From: Acetobacterium sp.
GTDB taxonomy: Bacteria; Bacillota; Clostridia; Eubacteriales; Eubacteriaceae
DNA length: 8,682 nt
Assembly (NCBI GenBank): GCA_022013395.1
Contig: JAKLQL010000414.1
Coordinates: 1-8,682 of the forward strand
Direction of reading: 5' to 3'
Shown here: positions 1 through 6,193 of the stretch, one piece after another
Layout of the letters: the number at the start of each line of letters is the position of its first letter
Numbering within the stretch: position 1 is the stretch's first letter
The notes under the pieces: generated by a model
The model's database searches: none
Seen by the model: only the letters and a program-made list of their open reading frames with translations
What the model was told of the DNA's origin: nothing
Program-made: the position numbers and the translations under genes

Positions 1-267
<267 letters not shown>

Positions 268-338
268 CTTGCTTAAATGTGACAATGATTATTTTTTTGG
301 TAACGTTATCTTTTCTAATATTTTCAGAAATTCACAGC

Positions 339-2390
339 TTAAAACAACAAAAGTGATGGGTTTTCCATATCTGCTTTAATGTCCTGTAAGAATTTAGCGC
401 CTTCCACGCCGTCAGCCACCTGACGATCCAAATTCAAGCTGATTTTCATGACTGATCGAACTACTGGTTCACCCTGATGCACCCGAATCCGCTGAACGAC
501 TTCGCCGACACTGAGGATGGCGCTGTTGGGCTGATTGATGATGGCGGTAAATTCCCGGATGCCATACATCCCCAGATTGGTGATGGTAAAGGTGCTGCCC
601 TGAAACCGCTCCGGTGGTAACTGTCTGTTCTTGACTGTTTTTAGTAAGTCACCGCGACTTTTGACCATTTCCACAAAGTCCAGATCTTGGGTGTTTTCAA
701 TTACTGGCACAATCAAAGCTTGATCGGATTCTACCGTTAAGCCCATGTGTACGTAGGTGTGCATAATGATCTGGTCGCCTTCCCGTCTGGCATTAATCAA
801 AGGATGTTTAATCAGCGCCCGGGATGTCGCCAGCAGCAGAAAATCGGTATAGGTACAGCGACATTTGACCTGGTCTTCGATTTTTTTGGTTATTTTCTTT
901 CGGAGATCCTTGATTTCGGTCATATCAATTTCGGTGGTTAATGTAATCACCGCTGTTTCTAAATTGCTTTTGATCAACTTTTCTTCAACGGGAGCGGGTT
1001 CATCGGTAGCTGCGCTGTGATCTGCCAGCTTCTCCTTGGATAGTTCGGGCTCAAGTGGTGCCATCTCGATTTCATTGTTTTCTATTTCTCGAACTTCTAT
1101 TTCCGGAATTTTTATCTCATGAACTTCTATTTGAAGCGACTCCACTTCAGGTTCAAGACTTTCCGGTTCAGCAGTTTTCAGTTCGGTCGTTTCAACCGCC
1201 AGGGTTTCTGGGGCATCAGCTTCTGGTTCATTAACCTCCAGCTCGCAAACTTCTTGTTCAACAGCTTCTAACTCACAAACCTTCGGCTCATCAACTTCTA
1301 TGGCATTGATTTTTTTTGCAGCTATGTCACTTTCATTTTTGTCTTGAACCGTCGTTTTTCTTCTTAAACCGCGGGGCTTTCGATTTGGGAGTTCAATCTC
1401 TTCTTGTTCAGCTTCATGAAGCTGATGCATCGGTGTTGGTTTAACGATGATTTCTTCCCGGAGCGGTTCGGCCTTTATATCAACAAATGGCACAAAATCC
1501 AGCTCTGATATTTTTGTCACCACATCGGCATCCTTCGCTTCGAATTTCTCGGCATTTTCATCCACAAACGGCACAAAGTCCAGGTCGGGATTTGGCAATT
1601 TTTCTATTTTTTGATTCATATCTTTGAGTTTTTTTCGGGTATCTGCTTTTTTAGCTGGTGGCTCTTCCAGTTTCACCGGAAGAGAAAAAAGATTCTGCGG
1701 ATTTCCGGCCAGCTTCTCCAAATTTGTGCTAATAACCACTGGTTCTTTGGATTTAAAATTGAAGGTGCCGGGTTGGATCACCACCATTTTTTTAACATCA
1801 TCGACTTCAATTCGGCCGTTTGGTCCGGTACCGGTTGCCTTTTTTATATCTACCTTAAATTCCCGGGCAATCCGTCTGGCGGAAGGGGTGGCTCTGACCT
1901 TGCCCTCCCGGGGATCCGATTCCGGAAATTCCTGTGGCGCTTCTTCTTGCACCGCCAACAGCTCTTCCTTCAGTTCTTCTTCCAGAGCTTCCTCCAGAGT
2001 TTCTTCGATGTCCTCATCCTTGATGATTTCTCGAACAGCTTCAGACCGCTGGTCTTTTGTCCCTTCCTTGATTGTTTCTTCCAGATTTCTTTCCAGTGCC
2101 TCAATGGCCGCCGTCAATTTTTCTTCCAGGTTTTCTTCTGCAAGATCTTCACCTAAAACGTCTTCCGCCGGTGCGTTAATTTCTTCTACTTGTGCTTCTG
2201 TCCGGATCCCTTCGGTAATCTCTGTTTTCTGATCTGAGACCGCTGCTTGAAGCGACTCTTCCTGTTTATCGTCATGAAGAACTGCGTCTTCTTTATTTAC
2301 TCCCGTCAACCCAACCGTTGCGGTGTTTGTCAAGTTTTCTGCTGTCATATCCAATTTCTCTTTCGGTAGTATTATTTCATTTTCCATCAT
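339..2390 (-). CDS. acoC: Atypical E2 (dihydrolipoamide acyltransferase) of acetoin/pyruvate dehydrogenase-type complex
   Basis: E2 normally carries the acyl group on lipoyl-lysine, transfers it to CoA and forms the core of the complex. This 683-residue protein is much longer than usual E2s (about 400-450). An E1/E3-binding domain is clear at about 164-202 (VRATPSARRIAREFKVDI, then TGPNGRI). The acyltransferase domain spans about 474-683, with FTITNLGMYGIREFTAIINQ at 601-620. There is no lipoyl-lysine motif (ETDKA or similar). The N-terminus EIILPKEKLDMT and residues 71-83 only vaguely recall lipoyl-domain ends. Residues 30-160 are acidic and probably partly helical or coiled; 203-473 is a long charged linker with two LDFVPFVD copies (270-277, 297-304) and degenerate acidic repeats (about 366-450). 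The usual DHRxxDG motif reads DRQVADG (655-661), so the catalytic histidine is missing. AGGGAG lies 8 bases before the ATG and overlaps the acoB stop; the gap is 12 bases. It could be a scaffold E2. The family call is strong; activity and substrate are uncertain. Confidence 0.9.
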   Translation of the reverse strand: MMENEIILPKEKLDMTAENLTNTATVGLTGVNKEDAVLHDDKQEESLQAAVSDQKTEITEGIRTEAQVEEINAPAEDVLGEDLAEENLEEKLTAAIEALERNLEETIKEGTKDQRSEAVREIIKDEDIEETLEEALEEELKEELLAVQEEAPQEFPESDPREGKVRATPSARRIAREFKVDIKKATGTGPNGRIEVDDVKKMVVIQPGTFNFKSKEPVVISTNLEKLAGNPQNLFSLPVKLEEPPAKKADTRKKLKDMNQKIEKLPNPDLDFVPFVDENAEKFEAKDADVVTKISELDFVPFVDIKAEPLREEIIVKPTPMHQLHEAEQEEIELPNRKPRGLRRKTTVQDKNESDIAAKKINAIEVDEPKVCELEAVEQEVCELEVNEPEADAPETLAVETTELKTAEPESLEPEVESLQIEVHEIKIPEIEVREIENNEIEMAPLEPELSKEKLADHSAATDEPAPVEEKLIKSNLETAVITLTTEIDMTEIKDLRKKITKKIEDQVKCRCTYTDFLLLATSRALIKHPLINARREGDQIIMHTYVHMGLTVESDQALIVPVIENTQDLDFVEMVKSRGDLLKTVKNRQLPPERFQGSTFTITNLGMYGIREFTAIINQPNSAILSVGEVVQRIRVHQGEPVVRSVMKISLNLDRQVADGVEGAKFLQDIKADMENPSLLLF
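1479..1583 (-). repeat. Two copies of an LDFVPFVD peptide repeat inside acoC
   Basis: The linker of AcoC holds LDFVPFVD twice, at residues 270-277 (bases 1560-1583) and 297-304 (bases 1479-1502), 27 residues apart. Each follows an acidic or polar residue and is followed by a charged run beginning ENAEKF or IKAEPL. The peptide is hydrophobic and aromatic within an otherwise charged, low-complexity linker, which is what short docking motifs look like. A binding role is inference only. Confidence 0.85.
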
Positions 2391-2402
2391 TCTGCCAACT
2401 CC

Positions 2403-3404
2403 CTATTCCCGGTTGAGGAGACGATAGACTCCATGAACGAAATCGTTTCGTTGGGGTACCACCGAAGCTTCCAGTTCCTTATTAAACGGAACGGGAACAT
2501 CCAGGCCACCCAGACGGATGATCGGAGCATTGAGATAATCAAAGGCTTCACTTTCCACCACTCGCGCCACAATCTCCCCACCAAGGCCCCCGGTTTTGGA
2601 GGCTTCATGAGCCACAATCAGACACCCGGTTTTTATAACCGATTCAATAATCGGCTTCATATCCATGGGATACAGGGTAACCGGATTGAGGATTTCAACT
2701 TTGATCCCCTCTTCTTCCAGAAAATCCGCCGCTTCAATGGCTTTAGCAAGGGTAGTGCCGTAAGCGACAATGGTTACGTCCTTCCCAGGACGTTCCACCA
2801 CTGTCGTTCCGATTTCGACAAGGTAATCCTCATCCAGCGGAACCAGTCCGACCTTGTCATAAAGCAATTTATGCTCAATAAAACAGACCGGGTTATTGTC
2901 CCGGATCGCCGCCTTCATTAACCCCTTTGCCTGAGCCGGGGTCGATGGGGTTACCACCTTTAAACCAGGTACATGACATAGCCAGGCTTCCAGGCTTTGA
3001 CTGTGCTGAGCGGCTCCTCCGATTCCCGAGCCCGCTGGCAACCGCAATACCATCGGTACCTGTGACTGTCCGCCAAACATATAGCGCATTTTTGCTGCCT
3101 GATTGACCAGGGCATCCATGCCCAAAGTAATAAAATCCATAAACATGATTTCACAGATCGGGCGTAATCCAGTCGTTGCTGCACCCACAGCGGTTCCGAC
3201 CATCGCTGCTTCGGCAATCGGCGTATCCAGAATCCGATCTTCGCCAAATTCTTCCAGCAGGCCAGTGGATACACCAAAGGCACCACCGTAAAGTCCAATA
3301 TCTTCGCCCATAAAAATAACATTCTCATCCCGACGCATTTCTTCGGTGATCCCCAGGCGCAGGGCGTCGCGGTAAGTCATTTTTTTCATATCACTTGTTT
3401 TCAT
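2403..3404 (-). CDS. acoB: Acetoin/pyruvate dehydrogenase-type E1 component, beta subunit
   Basis: This subunit pairs with AcoA to form the thiamine-diphosphate E1 that cleaves acetoin to acetaldehyde plus an acetyl group passed to E2; pyruvate is the alternative substrate. At 333 residues it has normal length. Visible signatures are GEDIGLYGGAFGVS (33-46), LDTPIAEAA with E65 as the expected cofactor-activating glutamate, the EIMFMDFITLGMD region (85-97), and GGAAQHSQS with H134 as the expected active-site histidine. The C-terminal transketolase-like domain contains HEASKTGGLGGEI. There is no N-terminal lipoyl domain, as some bacterial E1 beta subunits have. Its ATG shares one base with the acoA stop (TGATG), and GGGAGGGG lies 7 bases upstream, so translation is probably coupled. 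An internal ATG at 3389 is less likely. The complex type is sure; acetoin over pyruvate is inferred from overall resemblance and partner genes. Confidence 0.93.
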   Translation of the reverse strand: MKTSDMKKMTYRDALRLGITEEMRRDENVIFMGEDIGLYGGAFGVSTGLLEEFGEDRILDTPIAEAAMVGTAVGAATTGLRPICEIMFMDFITLGMDALVNQAAKMRYMFGGQSQVPMVLRLPAGSGIGGAAQHSQSLEAWLCHVPGLKVVTPSTPAQAKGLMKAAIRDNNPVCFIEHKLLYDKVGLVPLDEDYLVEIGTTVVERPGKDVTIVAYGTTLAKAIEAADFLEEEGIKVEILNPVTLYPMDMKPIIESVIKTGCLIVAHEASKTGGLGGEIVARVVESEAFDYLNAPIIRLGGLDVPVPFNKELEASVVPQRNDFVHGVYRLLNRE

Positions 3405-4378
3405 CAGTTAACCCCTCCCGCATAGACATCTTCTAAAACCGCATTCAACTGGGGTTCTGGGCTTGCATTCGCAAATTCCAGCGCCTGATCAATGGACGCT
3501 TTGGCTTCATCTTCCATTTTCTGGATTTGTTTTTCGGTAAAGATCCGATGTTCTCTGAGATATTCTTTCATTTTTTGAACTGGATCTTTCTTTTGCCATT
3601 CCCGAACCTCTTGTTTGTCCCGATATAACTGATTGTCACTTTGGGAATGGCCGCTGTAGCGATAGGTTTTGGCTTCAATCAGTACCGGCCCTTTGCCGGC
3701 TCTGGCATAGCGCAGTGCCTTGGTGGCGGTATTATAAACATCGAGAAAATCATTGCCATCAATGGTAAGGCCAGGCATATTGTAGGCTTCGCTGCGATCT
3801 GAAATATTTTCGATATTCATGTGCTTTTCAATCGGTGTTGACATGCCATACTGATTATTTTCAATCAGAAAAACAACCGGCAATTTCCAAACCGAAGCGA
3901 GATTTAAGGATTCATGGAAATTTCCGCCATTGGTGGCTCCATCCCCAGCAAAACAGAGGACCACCTTTCCGGTTTTTTGATACTTTTGGGTCAGCGCTGC
4001 CCCACAGGAAAGGCTGAAACCGCCACCAACCACACCATTTGCTCCCAGGTTGCCATTCTCCACATCAGCAATGTGCATCGATCCACCTTTACCCTTACAG
4101 TAACCGGTGGCTTTTCCCAGACATTCTGCCATCATCAGATTAACATCCAGGCCAAAGCCGATGGCTTGGGCATGGCCCCGATGACTCAGGGATACCAGAT
4201 CTCCATCTTCCAGAGCGAGACAAGACATCACGCCGGTTGCCTCCTGACCCATGCCCAAATGGATTGCTCCGTGAACCTTGCCCTTTGAAACGAGTTCGTC
4301 CAGTTTTTCTTCGAAAAATCGAGCCTGGTTTATTTTATAATACATTCTTAATAGAAGTTCTTCTGATAATTCAATCAT
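3404..4378 (-). CDS. acoA: Acetoin/pyruvate dehydrogenase-type E1 component, alpha subunit
   Basis: AcoA binds thiamine diphosphate together with AcoB and starts acetoin cleavage (or pyruvate decarboxylation). The 324-residue form has the family's usual length. It shows HRGHAQAIGFG (66-76), CKGKGGSMHIAD (94-105) and LGANGVVGGG (111-120). The cofactor motif starts at GDG (145-147) and ends at ENN (173-175), and the substrate-loop region reads YSGHSQSDNQLYR (241-253). The GKGGSMHIAD plus LGANGVVGGG pattern is closest to what I know of acetoin dehydrogenase AcoA, but PDH E1 alpha is similar. A GTG at 4390 is in frame, but it lies within GTGGAGG, the ribosome binding site of the ATG at 4378 (GGAGG 5 bases upstream), so I use the ATG. 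It is the first gene of the aco operon, behind a leader of about 150 bases. Confidence 0.93.
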   Translation of the reverse strand: MIELSEELLLRMYYKINQARFFEEKLDELVSKGKVHGAIHLGMGQEATGVMSCLALEDGDLVSLSHRGHAQAIGFGLDVNLMMAECLGKATGYCKGKGGSMHIADVENGNLGANGVVGGGFSLSCGAALTQKYQKTGKVVLCFAGDGATNGGNFHESLNLASVWKLPVVFLIENNQYGMSTPIEKHMNIENISDRSEAYNMPGLTIDGNDFLDVYNTATKALRYARAGKGPVLIEAKTYRYSGHSQSDNQLYRDKQEVREWQKKDPVQKMKEYLREHRIFTEKQIQKMEDEAKASIDQALEFANASPEPQLNAVLEDVYAGGVN

Positions 4379-4442
4379 GGTTTCCTCCACATTTTCACTA
4401 ATTATTTTTAAAAAAGGTGAATAACCCTATCAGGCTGTCGCT

Positions 4443-4457
4443 GTGTTCACTGAGCAC
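4443..4457. promoter_or_regulatory. Palindrome in the acoA leader, operator-like or hairpin
   Basis: GTGTTCACTGAGCAC is an inverted repeat with 7-base arms around a single central C, broken only by one T-G pair. It lies about 65 bases upstream of the acoA start and about 70 bases inside the predicted transcript. It could be an operator for a dimeric regulator or a small RNA hairpin. An additional GTGTTCA half-site in inverted orientation (TGAACAC) occurs at 4501-4507. Function is not known. Confidence 0.4.
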
Positions 4458-4462
4458 CCCAA

Positions 4463-4514
4463 CCGTTGTTGGTACGCTTTCATCTGTTTAATTAATAAAC
4501 TGAACACCGTTGTT
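4463..4514. repeat. Direct repeat CCGTTGTT in the acoA leader
   Basis: CCGTTGTT occurs at 4463-4470 and 4507-4514, start to start 44 bases apart. Each copy is preceded by a similar CTGA-CAC string (CTGAGCAC at 4450-4457, CTGAACAC at 4500-4507), so the unit looks like a diverged duplication. The left copy also forms a short hairpin arm with the bases next to it (CCAAC and GTTGG on the minus strand). It may mark paired regulator sites upstream of acoA, but no known box is matched. Confidence 0.4.
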
Positions 4515-4531
4515 TTTTTAAGCCCTCGTTC

Positions 4532-4560
4532 ATTATATCTTTTATTCCCCAATAAATAAA
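4532..4560 (-). promoter_or_regulatory. Candidate promoter of the aco operon
   Basis: A perfect TATAAT on the minus strand (4532-4537) lies about 150 bases upstream of acoA. The matching upstream hexamer at a 17-base spacing is a poor TTTATT (4555-4560), immediately beside the ispD terminator stem. A weak -35 would fit an activator-dependent or regulated promoter. I looked for a sigma-54 type GG/GC promoter, as many aco operons have, and saw no good one. Confidence 0.4.
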
Positions 4561-4608
4561 GAATGAAGCGAAAAACTCCATAAAATGACAGTTTTTTTCG
4601 TTCCATTC
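4551..4608 (-). terminator. Hairpin terminator after ispD, probably bidirectional
   Basis: The arms are GAATGGAACGAAAAA (minus strand, 4594-4608) and its near-exact complement (4561-4575). They form a 15-base stem with one G-T pair and one A-C mismatch around an 18-base loop. On the minus strand the stem is followed by TTTATTTATT (4551-4560); on the plus strand by TTTTATTCTTTT. It begins 2 bases after the ispD stop codon (4611-4613), so it very probably ends the yerC-ispD transcript. The AT-rich stem and imperfect T run make its strength uncertain. Confidence 0.65.
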
Positions 4609-4610
4609 TT

Positions 4611-5351
4611 TTATTCTTTTAATAATCTTTTAATTTTTCCAGATAATTCCCGGTTTTCGGCAGTTCTTTTCATAATCGACTCGGCAATCACCAGATCTTC
4701 CGGAGTGGTAATTTTGATATTAGTATAGTCGCCAATCACAATTTTAACTGGAACATTTAACCGTTCCACCAGAAAGGCGTCATCGGTTCCTTCGATCCCC
4801 AGTTCGCGGGCATTTTGGTGAGCCTTTTTTAACAGTTCATATGCAAAGGTCTGGGGCGTTTGAATCTCCACCAGATAATTGCGATCTGGGGTATGTTCCA
4901 CAAAGCCGGCGTCATTGATTACCTTGATGGTATTTTTGGCTGGTACTCCGACAACCGTTGCCTGATGACGAATGGTTTCTTCAATGCTTTTTTTAATCAC
5001 TGACTCTTGAATCAGTGGTCTTGCGCCATCGTGAGCCATCACAATCTGAGCATTGGGCATTACCGCTGCTAAACCGTTATAAACCGACTGCTGCCGGGTT
5101 GCCCCACCACTCACCAATTTTATCTTAGTATAGGGATAGCCGCTCAACACCTGTTCCTGACACAGTTCAAATTCATCCGGATTGATCACCAGAATAATTT
5201 CTGAAATCAATGGACATCGCTCAAACACGTCCAGGGTATGCGCCAGTATTGGTTTCCCCATTAATGTCAGATACTGTTTGCTGATGGTTGCGTTCATCCG
5301 GCGACCTAATCCAGCGGCCGGAATAATCACACTGGTTAGCGTTTTTTCCAT
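4611..5351 (-). CDS. ispD: 2-C-methyl-D-erythritol 4-phosphate cytidylyltransferase
   Basis: IspD joins CTP and methylerythritol phosphate to make CDP-methylerythritol, the third step of the MEP isoprenoid pathway in the cytoplasm. The 246-residue protein has the nucleotide-binding motif PAAGLGRRM (11-19) with K25, then SGGATRQQSV (81-90), HDGARP (107-112), TPQTF (165-169), TDDAFLVE (189-196) and KITTPEDL (213-220), matching the family throughout. A charged C-terminal tail of about 20 residues follows the usual end. A GTG at 5360 is in frame, but the ATG at 5351 has GAGG 8 bases upstream and gives the family N-terminus, so I chose it. The gene starts 20 bases after tsaE and ends the five-gene cluster. 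No ispF follows. TarI-type cytidylyltransferases are related, but the HDGARP and TPQTF context favours IspD. Confidence 0.93.
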   Translation of the reverse strand: MEKTLTSVIIPAAGLGRRMNATISKQYLTLMGKPILAHTLDVFERCPLISEIILVINPDEFELCQEQVLSGYPYTKIKLVSGGATRQQSVYNGLAAVMPNAQIVMAHDGARPLIQESVIKKSIEETIRHQATVVGVPAKNTIKVINDAGFVEHTPDRNYLVEIQTPQTFAYELLKKAHQNARELGIEGTDDAFLVERLNVPVKIVIGDYTNIKITTPEDLVIAESIMKRTAENRELSGKIKRLLKE

Positions 5352-5371
5352 GTTTGCCACCTCATCTTTAT

Positions 5372-5845
5372 TTAATTCGCATTGAGAATCTGATTGAGAA
5401 TCTGGGCTACTTTCTGATTGTCGGTTTTTAAAATGATTTCCCGTTGATCCGGTGTATCAATCTGAGCTGTTAAGACAATTTCCAACTTGGGTTCGAATGA
5501 ATACTCGGTGATCAGATCCGGCCATTCCAGGAGCAGCGTACACCCCTGACTTAGATAATCTTCAAAACCCATTTCGTAGAGTTCATCCGGGTCCTGGAGA
5601 CGATACAAGTCAAAATGAAAGATCTTTGGCGGATCGCCGTACTCATTGACAATCGTATAGGTGGGGCTGGTAACCTCATCATCTAAACCCATCCCGGCCA
5701 CAAAACCTTTTGAGAACAGCGTTTTCCCGGCGCCCATCTCACCTTGTAAAAAAATAACCAGGGGGAAGTCAATGGCTTCCCCCAGATGTTGTCCAAAATC
5801 AAAGGTTTCCCGACTTGATTTTGTAATGATTCTTTTTTCCAGCAT
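5372..5845 (-). CDS. tsaE: tRNA t6A modification ATPase TsaE
   Basis: TsaE is the ATPase that works with TsaB and TsaD to place threonylcarbamoyl on A37 of tRNAs reading ANN codons. At 157 residues it is a normal size for the family. It shows the Walker A motif GEMGAGKT (35-42), TSPTYTIVNEY (59-69), HFDLYRL (77-83), GFEDYL (93-98) and LEWPD (106-110), the full signature set. It begins 3 bases after the pspC stop and has only a weak AAAAGG 11 bases upstream, so translational coupling to pspC is likely. The usual tsaB and tsaD partners are not in the window; ispD follows. Confidence 0.95.
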   Translation of the reverse strand: MLEKRIITKSSRETFDFGQHLGEAIDFPLVIFLQGEMGAGKTLFSKGFVAGMGLDDEVTSPTYTIVNEYGDPPKIFHFDLYRLQDPDELYEMGFEDYLSQGCTLLLEWPDLITEYSFEPKLEIVLTAQIDTPDQREIILKTDNQKVAQILNQILNAN

Positions 5846-5848
5846 GTT

Positions 5849-6169
5849 TTAGTTAACCTTTTCTTTGGATTCAGTTTTTCCTGTGGATCCGTCACTGAAA
5901 TCAATGACTTCTTCATCATTGTTATCATCAACGATTTCATAATCCACTTCAACCACATCCTGATCATCAATGCGTTTGTTGCCCGGCAACACCACCGCCA
6001 GTACGATATAGATACCAATGCTGAGTATTCCTGGTAAGAATCTCAACACAAAAGGTAATATGAACAACCCTCTAAAGACCCAGGGGGAAATATTGCAGTA
6101 TTCCCCAAGACCGGCACAAACGCCGGCCAGGATGGCTCTTTTTTTACTTTTCATTAACTGTTTTTTCAT
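5849..6169 (-). CDS. PspC-domain small membrane protein
   Basis: This 106-residue protein has a PspC domain at about 5-64: KSKKRAILAGVCAGLGEY, then a membrane-inserted stretch (about 30-62) with RGLFILPFVLRFLPG and ending AVVLPGN. PspC proteins sit in the cytoplasmic membrane; in enterobacteria PspC relays envelope stress, while in Firmicutes most are uncharacterised. Here a strongly acidic, probably disordered tail (67-106) with many Asp and Glu residues follows the domain. The ATG at 6169 has GGAAGA just upstream; the Met at residue 6 has none. It lies 24 bases after alaA and 3 bases before tsaE. No pspA or pspF is seen, so a phage-shock role is not supported by context. Confidence 0.85.
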   Translation of the reverse strand: MKKQLMKSKKRAILAGVCAGLGEYCNISPWVFRGLFILPFVLRFLPGILSIGIYIVLAVVLPGNKRIDDQDVVEVDYEIVDDNNDEEVIDFSDGSTGKTESKEKVN

Positions 6170-6193
6170 TATTCTTCCGATCTTAACCTTCTC

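Noticed and set aside
1611..2232. Long plus-strand open frames opposite acoC
   Set aside because: They lie antisense to a clear E2 gene, are low-complexity (Phe/Ser-rich) mirror images of its acidic repeats, and show no ribosome site or known domain.
4421..4470. TPP riboswitch before a thiamine-diphosphate enzyme operon
   Set aside because: GGGGTGC and CCTGATAGGG on the minus strand hint at it, but the required CTGAGA and the conserved GATCTGGATAATGCCAGCG-like segment are absent.
4391..4610. Sigma-54 promoter for acoA, as in many AcoR-controlled operons
   Set aside because: No TGGCAC-N5-TTGC-like pair was found; a TATAAT is present instead.
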